DNA of 64,000 nucleotides, taken from contig NZ_JAUSUJ010000002.1 of NCBI RefSeq assembly GCF_030813915.1, forward strand, positions 186,001 through 250,000, given 5' to 3'. Shown one piece after another: positions 7,324 through 15,896 of this stretch. This stretch comes from Rhodoplanes tepidamans (GTDB lineage Bacteria; Pseudomonadota; Alphaproteobacteria; Rhizobiales; Xanthobacteraceae). Under the pieces are notes generated by a model. The model searched no databases, was not told the origin of the DNA, and saw nothing but the letters and a program-made list of their open reading frames with translations. A program made the translations under genes and the position numbers. Every line of letters begins with the position of its first letter. Position 1 is the first letter of the stretch.

Positions 7324-8280
7324 ATGCCGAACTGGAGCAAACTTCAGACCCGCAGCTTCCTCGAGTCCAGCGCGCGCGAGCGCGCCCTCGGGCTCGTCGA
7401 CGAGGGCACCTTCACCGAGCTCGCCGGTCCGTTCGACCGGATGTCGAGCCCGCATCTCGTCGCCCTCGGCGAGGCCGTCGAGTTCGACGACGGCGTCGTC
7501 ACCGGCGTCGGCCGGATCGGCAAGCGACCGGTCTTCGTGATCTCGCAGGAAGGCCGCTTCATCGGCGGCGCGGTCGGCGAGGTCGGCGGCGCCAAGATGG
7601 TGACGACGATCGATCTCGCCGTCGCCTTCGCCGAGGAGCTGCGCGCCGCCAACCCGAAGATCGCGGCCGACGAGCTGCCCCTGGTGGCGATCTCGTTTGA
7701 GACCGGCGGCGTGCGCCTGCACGAGTCGAACGCCGGCCTGCTCGCCCATGCCGAGGTGATGGACGCCTTCCAGCGCGCCCGCGGCAAGGTGCCGGTGGTC
7801 GCGCTGATCGGCTCGCGCATCGGCTGCTTCGGCGGCATGGGCTTCGTCGCCGCCGCGACCGACGTGATCGTGATGAGCGAGTTCGGCCGCCTGGGCCTCA
7901 CCGGGCCGGAGGTGATCGAGGAGGAGATGGGCAAGGACGAGTTCGATGCGTCCAACCGCGCGCTCGTCTATCGCACCACCGGCGGCCGCCACAAGTACAT
8001 CATGGGCGACTGCAACTTCCTGGTCGACGACCGCGTCGCCGCGTTCCGGGCCCAGGTCGCGGAGCTGTGCAGGCTGCCGGTCGCCGACTTCGAGCAGTTC
8101 CGTCGCATCGGCTCGGCCGCGCTGGTCGAGAAGCAGATGCGCCTCGTCGCGCTCGCCGCCGAGATGCAGCCCAAGGACGCCTACGACGTGTGGCGCCGCG
8201 CCGGCAACAACGATCCGGCCGGGCTCGGCGACGCGCCCGTCGACGACTTCCGCAAGCAGGCGCAGCGGCTCTCGGTCTGA
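7324..8280 (+). CDS. madC: Malonyl-ACP:biotin carboxyltransferase subunit (beta/MdcD-like)
   Basis: 318 residues, start 18 bases after madE with GGAGGA upstream. With MadD it forms the carboxyltransferase that takes the carboxyl group from malonyl-S-ACP; in the biotin-dependent system the acceptor is biotin on MadF. It has a crotonase/carboxyltransferase fold. Residues 1-60 (MPNWSKLQTRSFLESSARER, then LVDEGTFTELAGPFDRMSSP) match MdcD/MadC, and GSRIGCFGGMGFVAAATDVIVM (about 160-181) is the conserved oxyanion region. Length is as expected. Confidence 0.92.
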   Translation: MPNWSKLQTRSFLESSARERALGLVDEGTFTELAGPFDRMSSPHLVALGEAVEFDDGVVTGVGRIGKRPVFVISQEGRFIGGAVGEVGGAKMVTTIDLAVAFAEELRAANPKIAADELPLVAISFETGGVRLHESNAGLLAHAEVMDAFQRARGKVPVVALIGSRIGCFGGMGFVAAATDVIVMSEFGRLGLTGPEVIEEEMGKDEFDASNRALVYRTTGGRHKYIMGDCNFLVDDRVAAFRAQVAELCRLPVADFEQFRRIGSAALVEKQMRLVALAAEMQPKDAYDVWRRAGNNDPAGLGDAPVDDFRKQAQRLSV

Positions 8281-8313
8281 GCCCGCGCCGCGCAGAGAAG
8301 ATTGGAGATCACC

Positions 8314-9192
8314 ATGGACACCCTGATCGGGCAAGGACTGGTCGCCCTCGAGATGATCGTCGATCCCGGCTCCTTCCAGCGCGACCGTGTCGGCGCCAAG
8401 GAGTTCACCGACGAGAGCTACGGCCCCGGCGCCGTGGTCGGCACCGCGACGCTGGACGGCCAGACCGTGACGGTCATCGCCTCCGACGCCGAGGCGTTCA
8501 ACGAGAAGTTCCCGGTCGTCTATGCCGGCATCATCGGCATGGAGGAGGGATACAAGATGGCGTCCGCCGTCTACGCGACCCTCGCGGCCGACGTCGACAA
8601 GCCGGCCGCCCAGAAGCGGCCGCTGGTGCTGATCGTCGACACGCCCGGGAACGGCCCCGGCAAGGTCGAGGAGATCTTCGGCATGAACAAGGCGACGGGC
8701 GCCTATCAGCTCGCCCTCGCCGAGGCCCGCATGGCCGGGCACCCGATCGTCGCCGCCGTCGTCGGCCGCGCCATCTCGGGCGCCTTCCTGTGCCACGGTC
8801 TGCAGGCCGACCGCATCGTCGCGCTCGACGCCAAGTTCGGCACCATGATCCACGTGATGCCGCTCACCAGCGTGTCGCGCATCATCAAGAAGAACATCGA
8901 GGTGCTGGAGGAGCTCTCCAAGAGCAACCCGGTGTTCGCCGCCGGCCCGCAGTTCTTCTATCAGCTCGGCGGCGTCGAGGCGCTGGTGCCGGAGATCGAA
9001 GGCCTGCGCGGCGCGGTGATCGAGCAGGTCGCCGCGCTGCGCGCCGCCAAGGCGAAGGGCGAGGCGACCGGCCCGGTCGGCCGGGCCGCGCTCGGCGCCG
9101 CCCGCGGCGGCCGGGTCACCCGACCGCAGGTCGCGGCCAGGATGACGGCGGAGTTCGCCGCCGTCGCCGACAAGTACCGGCCGCACGCCTGA
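8314..9192 (+). CDS. madD: Malonyl-ACP:biotin carboxyltransferase subunit (gamma/MdcE-like)
   Basis: 292 residues from the ATG at 8314, which has GGAG six bases upstream; a TTG at 8302 lies within the ribosome site. It is the partner of MadC. Typical features are LVLIVDTPGNGPGKVEEIFG (the region resembling the carboxyltransferase beta domain of acyl-CoA carboxylases), then VVGRAISGAFLCHGLQADRI and FGTMIHVMPLTSVSRI. Spacer from madC is 33 bp. Order A-E-C-D is what I recall for the Malonomonas mad operon. Confidence 0.92.
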   Translation: MDTLIGQGLVALEMIVDPGSFQRDRVGAKEFTDESYGPGAVVGTATLDGQTVTVIASDAEAFNEKFPVVYAGIIGMEEGYKMASAVYATLAADVDKPAAQKRPLVLIVDTPGNGPGKVEEIFGMNKATGAYQLALAEARMAGHPIVAAVVGRAISGAFLCHGLQADRIVALDAKFGTMIHVMPLTSVSRIIKKNIEVLEELSKSNPVFAAGPQFFYQLGGVEALVPEIEGLRGAVIEQVAALRAAKAKGEATGPVGRAALGAARGGRVTRPQVAARMTAEFAAVADKYRPHA

Positions 9193-9216
9193 GCCGAGAA
9201 CCCGGAGGCACCCGCG

Positions 9217-10326
9217 ATGTCCGACGCGCTCGACGATCTCGAAGAGATGGCGTCCGCCTTCGCCACGGTTCCGTCGCTGGCCGAGATGCCGCGCCGGACC
9301 CTGGCCGACAAGGGCATCGCGGGGCCGACGGCGGCCCACGTGGTCGAGGAGGTGCACACCCCCCTCAACCTCGCCTACGTGACCTTCACGACCGGATCGT
9401 CGGCGTTCCAGAACATCGTCGGCGTGACGTTCAGCGAGATCGAGGGACGCTGCGCCGTCGCGCGCCGCGTCTTCGACACCGTCGGCGCGACGGCCGGGCA
9501 GCGGATGCTGGTCACGTATCCGCCGCTCGTGAACGTGTTCTCGCGGGAGGGGCTGCAGCGCTCCGGGATCGACTGGTTCTTCCTGGAGCGCTCCAGCCGC
9601 GAGGCGTTCATCGTCGCGCTGTGCCGGCAGCGGCCGGCCCTGGTGCTCGGGGAGTCGTCATTCATCCGCGCCAGCCTGGAAGAGGCCTCCAGGCTCGGTC
9701 TCGCGGACCGGCTCCCCGAGCGTCTCGTCGTCATGGTGGCGGGCACGCCGCTCGACCTCGACCTGCTGCCGGTCGCCGAGCGCCATGGATACGCCGTGCA
9801 CGATCTCTACGGCTGCCAGGAGTTCGGCTGGCTCACCCTCGACGGCGTGCCGCTGCGCGACGACGTCGGCCTGGTCGCGTCGCCGGCCGGCGCCGGCTGG
9901 CGCGAGCTCGTCTGCGGCGGCCTGCCGACCGCCGACAGCTTCCCCTATGCGGAGAGCGGCCACGTCTGCAACCCGCAGGGCCGCATCATCACCTATCGCC
10001 GGCGGCGCACGCATCCCGAATACGAGGTGCTGGTGCGCCGCACCCCGCACGTCGCCGAGACGGTGGACCGGGCCGCCCGCACCATCCTGCGCATCAAGGG
10101 ACGCGTCGTGAAGGTGCCGCCCGGCCTCGTCACCGGCGCGGCCGCGACCGAGCTCGAGCTGGTGCCGAGCCTGCCCGCCGCCGCGGGCGGGTCCGCCGAC
10201 GGCGCCGCGGCGCCGGTGCGCATCGTCGGCCCGGTGGCGACGCGGCTCTTCGACGACCTGGTGCAGGCCCAGATCGACCTGCAGGCGACCGCCAAGACCG
10301 ATCCGGCCTGGCGCAAGACCCGATGA
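9217..10326 (+). CDS. madH: Acetate:deacetyl-ACP ligase of malonate decarboxylase (adenylate-forming family)
   Basis: 369 residues, GGAGG upstream. MadH re-acetylates the free thiol of the carrier protein with acetate and ATP so that the enzyme can begin cycling. The protein looks like an atypical AMP-binding enzyme of the phenylacetyl-CoA-ligase type: VTFTTGSSAFQNIVG (55-69) resembles the P-loop motif, YGCQEFGW (about 199-206) the second core motif, and a C-terminal part with RTILRIKGRVVKVPPGLV. It is shorter than usual CoA ligases (about 430). Position after madD and before the prosthetic-group transferase supports MadH. The exact reaction is inferred from the operon. Confidence 0.78.
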   Translation: MSDALDDLEEMASAFATVPSLAEMPRRTLADKGIAGPTAAHVVEEVHTPLNLAYVTFTTGSSAFQNIVGVTFSEIEGRCAVARRVFDTVGATAGQRMLVTYPPLVNVFSREGLQRSGIDWFFLERSSREAFIVALCRQRPALVLGESSFIRASLEEASRLGLADRLPERLVVMVAGTPLDLDLLPVAERHGYAVHDLYGCQEFGWLTLDGVPLRDDVGLVASPAGAGWRELVCGGLPTADSFPYAESGHVCNPQGRIITYRRRRTHPEYEVLVRRTPHVAETVDRAARTILRIKGRVVKVPPGLVTGAAATELELVPSLPAAAGGSADGAAAPVRIVGPVATRLFDDLVQAQIDLQATAKTDPAWRKTR

Positions 10327-11081
10327 GCGGCGCCATGATCCATCCCCGGCACACCCTGGTCTTCATCGCGCCCGAGGCCCGCGCGGCCCTCGCCGACCGT
10401 CTGGCGGCCGGCCTGCTGCCGCAGTTCCGCCGGCCGCCGCTGCAGGCCTGGGCCACCGCCGCCTTCGTCGACGACGACATTCCCGGGATCGCCTGCCGTC
10501 CCGACGGCGCCGTGCCGGCCGGGCACGTCGCGCTCGGCGTCGCCTTCCCGTTCCGCCACGAGGGCTCGCGGGTGCGGGCCCGGATCGACGTGCCGGCCGC
10601 CGCCGTGGCCGGCGCCTGGTCGCCCTACGAGGTGCTCGCGCTGCCGCGTCCGCGCAGCCTGCCGTTCGGGCCGGTGCTCGACGAGCTTCTCGACGCCGCC
10701 GCGTATCACGGCGCCGAGCTCGGCGTGTTCGGCTCGACGGCGCTGCAGCTCGCCACCCGCCTCGGCTACGTCGAGGCGATCTCGGATCTCGACCTCGTCG
10801 TCCGCGCTCCCGGCGCGGCCGCGCTCGCCGGCTTCGCCGCCGCTTCCGCCGCCATCGCGCGGCGGCACGCGCTGCGGCTCGACGCCGAGGTCGATCTCGC
10901 CAACGGCTACGGCGTCAAGCTCGCCGAGCTGCTCTCGGGGGCGAACACCGTGCTGGGCCGCAGCCTGGCCGATGTCCGTCTCCTCGACCGCGACGAGGCG
11001 CTGCGGGCAGTCGGGTCCGGACGTGATCCGGCCGCGGCCCGCACGCCGATGCGCCCTCTCGAACGTCAACCAGGAGTCTGA
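10323..11081 (+). CDS. mdcG: Phosphoribosyl-dephospho-CoA transferase (MdcG-like holo-ACP synthase)
   Basis: 252 residues; the ATG overlaps the madH stop (ATGA). The MdcG family is a nucleotidyltransferase that attaches the phosphoribosyl-dephospho-CoA arm to the serine of the malonate decarboxylase carrier protein. The catalytic motif is visible: GVFGSTALQLATRLGYVEAI followed by SDLDLVV, with G-S at 137-138 and D-x-D at 155-157. The N-terminal half is more variable. A second in-frame ATG at 10335 is possible. In the Malonomonas scheme this position corresponds to madK. Confidence 0.84.
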   Translation: MSGAMIHPRHTLVFIAPEARAALADRLAAGLLPQFRRPPLQAWATAAFVDDDIPGIACRPDGAVPAGHVALGVAFPFRHEGSRVRARIDVPAAAVAGAWSPYEVLALPRPRSLPFGPVLDELLDAAAYHGAELGVFGSTALQLATRLGYVEAISDLDLVVRAPGAAALAGFAAASAAIARRHALRLDAEVDLANGYGVKLAELLSGANTVLGRSLADVRLLDRDEALRAVGSGRDPAAARTPMRPLERQPGV

Positions 11082-11083
11082 AC

Positions 11084-11293
11084 ATGGATCTGAAAGCCAA
11101 GATGCCCTCCAAGGTGGAGGCCCTGAAGGTCGCCGTCGGCGACGCCGTCGCCAAGGGAGCCGAGGTCGCCGTCATCGAGGCGATGAAGATGAAGACGCCG
11201 CTGCTGTCGCCGGTCGACGGCACGGTGAAGTCGATCGCGGTCGCGGTCGGCGACCGGCTGAAGCCGGGCGGCCTGATCATGGTGATCGAATAA
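11084..11293 (+). CDS. madF: Biotin carrier protein of malonate decarboxylase
   Basis: A 69-residue stand-alone biotinyl domain starting two bases after the mdcG-like stop. The biotinylation motif EAMKMK is at 32-37, with the acceptor lysine at K35, framed by the two symmetric glycine turns (VGDAVAKG and VGDRLKPG) of the lipoyl/biotinyl fold. It lacks the long Pro/Ala linker of larger carriers, as expected when the carrier is a separate subunit. It shuttles CO2 from MadC/MadD to the membrane decarboxylase MadB, and the operon-encoded ligase at 4452-5285 is its likely modifier. Confidence 0.93.
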   Translation: MDLKAKMPSKVEALKVAVGDAVAKGAEVAVIEAMKMKTPLLSPVDGTVKSIAVAVGDRLKPGGLIMVIE

Positions 11294-11305
11294 CAACAGG
11301 CGATC

Positions 11306-11328
11306 GGTCCGGAGCGTCGCTCCGGACC
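11306..11328 (+). promoter_or_regulatory. Intra-operon hairpin between madF and madL
   Basis: A perfect 10-bp stem (GGTCCGGAGC/GCTCCGGACC) with a GTC loop lies in the 66-bp gap between the catalytic and transport genes. No T-run follows. It could set different mRNA levels for the two parts of the operon; function not shown. Confidence 0.4.
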
Positions 11329-11359
11329 GCGATCCTCGAACGGCCATCTGGGGGTAACA

Positions 11360-11779
11360 ATGGTCATCTACGGGGTTATGATTCTCGGTCTCTGCATGTT
11401 CCTGGGCACGGCGGTCGGCCTGCTCCTGGGCAAGCTGCTCGGAATCCCCGGCGACATCGGCGGCGTCGGCTTCGCCATGCTGTTCCTGGTGTTCCTGACG
11501 AACTGGCTCAAGGGCAAGGGCATGCTGCCCAAGCCGACCGAGCAGGGCATGCTGTTCTGGAACGCGATGTACATCCCGGTCGTCATCGCGATGGCGTCGA
11601 TCCAGAACGTCGTCGCCGCGCTCAACGGCGGCTTGGTCGCGCTGCTCGCCGGCATCGTGTCGGTGGTGGTTCTGTTCCCGCTCATCCGCATCCTCTCCGC
11701 CATGGCGGGCGCCGCGACCTCGTCGTTCGGCGACGAGGAGGCGGACGCGCCGGCCGGCGCGCAGCCGAAGAAGGCCTGA
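11360..11779 (+). CDS. madL: Malonate transporter subunit MadL
   Basis: 139 residues with about four hydrophobic segments, GGGGG upstream of the ATG. MadL and MadM together form a malonate transporter, thought to be Na+-dependent. The N-terminus (MVIYGVMILGLCMFLGTAVG, then LLLGKLLGIPGDIGGVGFAM) is characteristic. The protein ends in a charged, alanine-rich tail. It is followed directly by madM with a 10-bp spacer. Confidence 0.9.
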   Translation: MVIYGVMILGLCMFLGTAVGLLLGKLLGIPGDIGGVGFAMLFLVFLTNWLKGKGMLPKPTEQGMLFWNAMYIPVVIAMASIQNVVAALNGGLVALLAGIVSVVVLFPLIRILSAMAGAATSSFGDEEADAPAGAQPKKA

Positions 11780-11789
11780 GGACCGCATC

Positions 11790-12563
11790 ATGGACCAGAC
11801 CTACGCTTTCCTGATGGAGCTGGTGAAGCCGCGGGCGCTCATCTTCTCCTTTGTCTTCGTCGGTGCGCTGACCTGGCTTTGCTACCAGTTCTCCACCAAG
11901 ATCACCCGCGGCCGGGTGCACGGCTCCGCCGTCGCCATCGTGGTCGGGCTGATTCTCGCCTTCGTCGGCGGCATGCTGACCAACGGCAAGCGCGGCATCG
12001 CCGACATCCCGATGTTCGCCGGCTTCGCTCTGATGGGCGGCGCCATGCTGCGCGACTTCTGCATCATCGCGACCGCCTACGGCGTTCGCATGGAGGAGCT
12101 GAAGAAGGCCGGCCTCGCCGGGGTGCTGTCGCTCGTCGTCGGCACCTTCGTGGCCTTCGTGGTCGGTGTCGTCATCGCCTACGCGTTCGGCTACCGCGGT
12201 ACCGTCGACCTCACCACGATCGGGGCCGGCGCCGTGACCTTCATCGTCGGCCCGGTCACCGGCTCGGCCCTCGGAGCGAGCTCCGACATCGTCGCGCTGT
12301 CGATCGCCGCCGGCGTGGTCAAGTCGATCGCCGTGATGATCCTGACGCCGTTCCTGGCCAAGCCGTTCGGCCTGACCAACCCGGCGGCCGCCATGGTCTA
12401 TGGCGGCCTGATGGGCACGACCAGCGGCACCGCGGCCGGTCTCGCCGCCACCGACCCCCGCCTGGTGCCCTACGGCGCCCTGACGGCGACCTTCTATACG
12501 GGTTTCGGCTGTCTCGTCTGCCCGTCGATCTGCTATATCATCATGCGGATGATCTTCGGATGA
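11790..12563 (+). CDS. madM: Malonate transporter subunit MadM
   Basis: 257 residues, mostly hydrophobic with about seven or eight membrane segments. It partners MadL in malonate uptake. The central region FVGGMLTNGKRGIADIPMFA and the C-terminal AMVYGGLMGTTSGTAAGLAA are family-like, and length agrees with the roughly 250 residues usual for MadM. It is the last of the genes whose order (mdcB/G, B, A, E, C, D, H, K, F, L, M) matches the Malonomonas scheme. Confidence 0.9.
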   Translation: MDQTYAFLMELVKPRALIFSFVFVGALTWLCYQFSTKITRGRVHGSAVAIVVGLILAFVGGMLTNGKRGIADIPMFAGFALMGGAMLRDFCIIATAYGVRMEELKKAGLAGVLSLVVGTFVAFVVGVVIAYAFGYRGTVDLTTIGAGAVTFIVGPVTGSALGASSDIVALSIAAGVVKSIAVMILTPFLAKPFGLTNPAAAMVYGGLMGTTSGTAAGLAATDPRLVPYGALTATFYTGFGCLVCPSICYIIMRMIFG

Positions 12564-12691
12564 TCCGCCGGAGCACGTGTGCCGACGCCAGCCGGCACCT
12601 TCGGATAGAACATCCGTGAAACAACTGTCGGCGGCCGGGGACCACCCCCGTTACCCGGCCGTCGACGCCACAAGGTTCCAGGTCTCGCCCC

Positions 12692-13789
12692 ATGGACGAT
12701 CGTACTGTCATCATCCCCACCGATCTCGCCTCGAGCGTCGCGCCCGGCGCCGGCTGCATCGTTCGCAACGACTGGACGCGGGCCGAGATTCGCGCGCTGT
12801 TCGATCTGCCGTTCCCGAGCCTCATGTTCGAGGCGCAGCGCATCCATCGGCAGAATTTCGACCCGAACGAGATCCAGGTCTCGTCTCTCCTGTCGATCAA
12901 GACCGGCGGCTGCCCCGAGGACTGCGGCTACTGCCCGCAGAGCGCCCGCCACAAGGACAAGCTCCCGGCCGAGAAGCTGATGGAGGTCGAGAAGGTGCTG
13001 ACCGAGGCGCGCCGCGCCAAGGCGGCCGGCTCGACGCGCTTCTGCATGGGTGCCGCCTGGCGCAGCCCGAAGGAGCGCGACCTCGACGTGGTCTGCGCCA
13101 TGGTCGAGGGCGTCAAGGAGCTCGGCATGGAGACCTGCATGACGCTCGGCATGCTGTCTCCCGAGCAGGCGCTGCGGCTCAAGGAATCGGGCCTCGACTA
13201 CTACAACCACAACATCGACACCTCGCCGGAGTTCTACGGCAAGATCATCACGACCCGCACCTTCCAGGATCGCCTCGACACGCTCGCGGCGGTGCGCGAG
13301 GCCGGCATCAACGTGTGCTCGGGCGGCATCGTCGGCATGGGCGAGACCCGCGAGGACCGGGTCGGCATGATCCACTCGCTCGCCACCATGCCGGAGCACC
13401 CGCAGTCGGTGCCGATCAACATGCTGGTGAAGGTGAAGGGCACCCCGCTCGAGGACGAGAAGGACTTCGACGCCTTCGAGTTCGTCCGCACCATCGCGGT
13501 CGCCCGCATCGTCATGCCGAAGTCGTTCGTCCGCCTCTCGGCCGGCCGCGAGAAGATGAGCCAGGAGATCCAGGCCCTGTGCTTCCTGGCCGGCGCCAAC
13601 TCGATGTTCTACGGCCCGAAGCTGCTCACCACCCCGAACCCCGGTCCGGACCGCGACCTGCAGCTGCTGCAGACGCTCGGCATGAGCACGATGGGGGCGG
13701 TCGATCAGGGCGAGGTCGCCGAGGCGGAGACCGAGGGCTGCGGCTGCGGCGACGAGCCGCTGCTGACCGGGCGCGCCTGCCACGGCTGA
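12692..13789 (+). CDS. bioB: Biotin synthase
   Basis: 365 residues. This radical-SAM enzyme inserts sulfur into dethiobiotin. The 4Fe-4S motif CPEDCGYC has its cysteines at 74, 78 and 81; downstream are [34 protein letters not shown] and [10 protein letters not shown], which together include the 2Fe-2S ligands. The start at 12692 gives an N-terminus with the usual [17 protein letters not shown]. It begins 128 bp after madM. No BioR-type box (TTATNNATAA) was seen upstream. With bioA and the ligase nearby it looks recruited to provide biotin for MadF. bioF and bioD are not in the window. Confidence 0.95.
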   Translation: MDDRTVIIPTDLASSVAPGAGCIVRNDWTRAEIRALFDLPFPSLMFEAQRIHRQNFDPNEIQVSSLLSIKTGGCPEDCGYCPQSARHKDKLPAEKLMEVEKVLTEARRAKAAGSTRFCMGAAWRSPKERDLDVVCAMVEGVKELGMETCMTLGMLSPEQALRLKESGLDYYNHNIDTSPEFYGKIITTRTFQDRLDTLAAVREAGINVCSGGIVGMGETREDRVGMIHSLATMPEHPQSVPINMLVKVKGTPLEDEKDFDAFEFVRTIAVARIVMPKSFVRLSAGREKMSQEIQALCFLAGANSMFYGPKLLTTPNPGPDRDLQLLQTLGMSTMGAVDQGEVAEAETEGCGCGDEPLLTGRACHG

Positions 13790-13856
13790 GCCCGCCTCCG
13801 GCGGGCCGTCGCCCGCCGAGCCGGCGCCGGGTCCCGGCGCCGTGACGGAGACCGAG

Positions 13857-14855
13857 ATGGATTCGAAACCCTGGATGACGCGGCGTGCCGTCGCGGCGGG
13901 CTGCCTCGCCCTCGGCGCGGCCGGCATCGTCGCGGCCACCGTGCGGGCGAGCGGGCCGACCGTGTGGCCGGACCGGCCGGTCCGGGTGATCGTGCCCTAT
14001 CCGGCCGGTGGCTCGGTCGACCTGCTCACCCGGATCGTCGCCGAGCGGCTCGAGCGGCGACTCGGCCAGTCCTTCGTGATCGAGAACAAGCCGGGCGCGG
14101 CCGGCAACATCGGCGTCGCCGCCATGGTGGCGAGCCGGCCGGACGGCTACACGCTCGCCGCCGCCACGGTCGGCCACTTCGCCATCAACCCGTTCATCGA
14201 CACCCAGGCGGCGGCCGATCCGGAGCGCGACTTCGCCCCGGTGTCGCTGATCTACGAGCTGCCGAACGCGCTCGTGGTGCCGAGCCGGGTGCCGGCGACC
14301 ACGGTCGCCGAGTTCGTCGCCTGGGCGAAGGGGCAGGGCCGGCTCGCCTTCGGCAGCTCCGGGGTGGGCACCTCGACCCATCTGTTCCCGACCCTGTTCG
14401 CGGCCCGCACCGGCCTCGACGCCGCCCATGTGCCGTTCCGCGGCGCCGCCCAGACCATCCCGGCCATGCTGTCGGGCGACGTCGCCTTCGCGATCGACAA
14501 TCTCACGTCCTACATGTCGTACATCGAGAGCGGGCAGATCCGTCCGCTCGCGCTGACCGGCACGCAGCGCTGGCCGACCCTGCCCGAGGTGCCGACCATG
14601 GCCGAGGCCGGCATGCCGGACTTCGACATGACCTCCTGGGCCGCCTTCGCGGTCCCGGCCGGCACGCCGCGCGCGATCGTCGACCGGCTCGCCGCGACGC
14701 TCGCCGACATCGCCGCGGACCCGACGGTGCGGCAGCGCTTCGCGATCGTCGGGGCGCGCGCCCTGTCGTCGACGCCCGAGCAGGTGGCCGCGCGCGCCGC
14801 CCGCGAGCGCCCGATCTGGAAGGAGACGGTCCGCATCGCCGGGCTGACGAGCTGA
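13857..14855 (+). CDS. Tripartite tricarboxylate transporter-type substrate-binding protein (Bug/TctC family)
   Basis: 332 residues from the ATG at 13857 (GGAG six bases upstream); a GTG at 13842 is less likely. A twin-arginine-like N-terminus (MTRRAVAAGCLALGAAGIVA) suggests export to the periplasm. The family pattern is clear: WPDRPVRVIVPYPAGGSVDL, then VIENKPGAAGNIGVAAMVAS, and FGSSGVGTSTHLFPTLF. Such proteins bind small carboxylates for TctAB-type transporters, but no TctA or TctB gene is in the window. It may serve a distant transporter or act as a sensor. Position between bioB and an MdcF-like permease hints at malonate or a related acid. Confidence 0.85.
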   Translation: MDSKPWMTRRAVAAGCLALGAAGIVAATVRASGPTVWPDRPVRVIVPYPAGGSVDLLTRIVAERLERRLGQSFVIENKPGAAGNIGVAAMVASRPDGYTLAAATVGHFAINPFIDTQAAADPERDFAPVSLIYELPNALVVPSRVPATTVAEFVAWAKGQGRLAFGSSGVGTSTHLFPTLFAARTGLDAAHVPFRGAAQTIPAMLSGDVAFAIDNLTSYMSYIESGQIRPLALTGTQRWPTLPEVPTMAEAGMPDFDMTSWAAFAVPAGTPRAIVDRLAATLADIAADPTVRQRFAIVGARALSSTPEQVAARAARERPIWKETVRIAGLTS

Positions 14856-14898
14856 CCCGCCCGCCATCGCCCGGCCTCCCCCCGGCCGACGAACCACC

Positions 14899-15882
14899 AT
14901 GGACATCTTCGAATCCCTGAGCGGCGTCTTCAGCTGCATGCTGATGATCGGCCTCGGCTACTGGCTGACCCACCGGGGCTGGTTCACGGCAGAGACCGGA
15001 CGGCTCTTCTCGCGCATGGCGATGACCATCGCGATCCCGCTCTACATGATCGTCAGCATGACCAAGTCCTACACCAAGCAGGACCTGCTGCAGGCCGGGA
15101 CCGCGGCGGCGGTGCCGATCCTGGTCATGCTCACCGTCTACGCGATCGGCGTCGTGGTCTCGTTCGCGGCGCGTGTGCCGGAGCACCGGCGCGGCGCCTT
15201 CCAGGCGATGTTCTTCGTCTCCAACAGCGGCTTCATCGGATTTCCGGTGAACGTGGCGCTGTTCGGCGAGGCGGCGCTGCCCTACGCCGTGATCTACTAC
15301 CTCCTGCAGACGATGTTGTTCTGGACCATCGGGGTCTGGAGCCTCAGTCTCGACGGGCCCCGCTTCGCCGGCCTGCAGAACGGCTCGACCGTGATCGTGC
15401 CGCGGCCCGTGTTCGGTCTCTCGACGCTGCGGAACATCGTGACGCCGCCGCTGATCGGCTCCGTGGTCGCGGTCGTGCTGATCCTCGGCAGCATCAAGCT
15501 GCCCACCTTCCTCGCCAGCACCTTCACGTATCTGGGCGGCATGACGACGCCGCTCGCCATGCTGTTCCTCGGCATCGCCATCCACGTGTCGAACCTCAAG
15601 TCGGTGCGGATGACACGCGACATGTGGATCCTGATCGCAGCGCGCTTCCTGATCGCGCCGGGCGTGGTGATCCTGGTCACCTCGTTGATCCCGGTACCGG
15701 AGCTGATGCGCAAGGTCTACATCATCGAGGCGGCGATGCCGGTGATGACCCAGGTGTCGATCGCGGCGCGCGCCTACAACGCCGATGCGAACTACATCGC
15801 GGTGATGACGGCCATCACCACCGTGATGGGCCTGTTCACGATCCCGACCTATTTCCTGCTCCTGCAGTTCGGCATCCTGTGA
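14899..15882 (+). CDS. AEC-family permease, possibly MdcF-like malonate transporter
   Basis: 327 residues with about ten hydrophobic segments. It belongs to the auxin-efflux-carrier (AEC) superfamily, which includes MdcF, the malonate permease of biotin-independent malonate decarboxylase operons. N-terminal MLMIGLGYWLTHRGWFTAET and the central and C-terminal FVSNSGFIGFPVNVALFGEA and MPVMTQVSIAARAYNAD fit the usual AEC pattern. Being in a mad operon suggests a second route for malonate beside MadLM; transport of another carboxylate is possible. Confidence 0.8.
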   Translation: MDIFESLSGVFSCMLMIGLGYWLTHRGWFTAETGRLFSRMAMTIAIPLYMIVSMTKSYTKQDLLQAGTAAAVPILVMLTVYAIGVVVSFAARVPEHRRGAFQAMFFVSNSGFIGFPVNVALFGEAALPYAVIYYLLQTMLFWTIGVWSLSLDGPRFAGLQNGSTVIVPRPVFGLSTLRNIVTPPLIGSVVAVVLILGSIKLPTFLASTFTYLGGMTTPLAMLFLGIAIHVSNLKSVRMTRDMWILIAARFLIAPGVVILVTSLIPVPELMRKVYIIEAAMPVMTQVSIAARAYNADANYIAVMTAITTVMGLFTIPTYFLLLQFGIL

Positions 15883-15896
15883 GGCGGAGAACAACG

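Noticed and set aside
6940-9357. 805-codon minus-strand open frame
   Set aside because: Shadow of madE, madC and madD, which have clear family motifs on the plus strand.
12564-12691. BioR operator upstream of bioB
   Set aside because: No TTATNNATAA-like palindrome; only a GC-rich inverted repeat is present.
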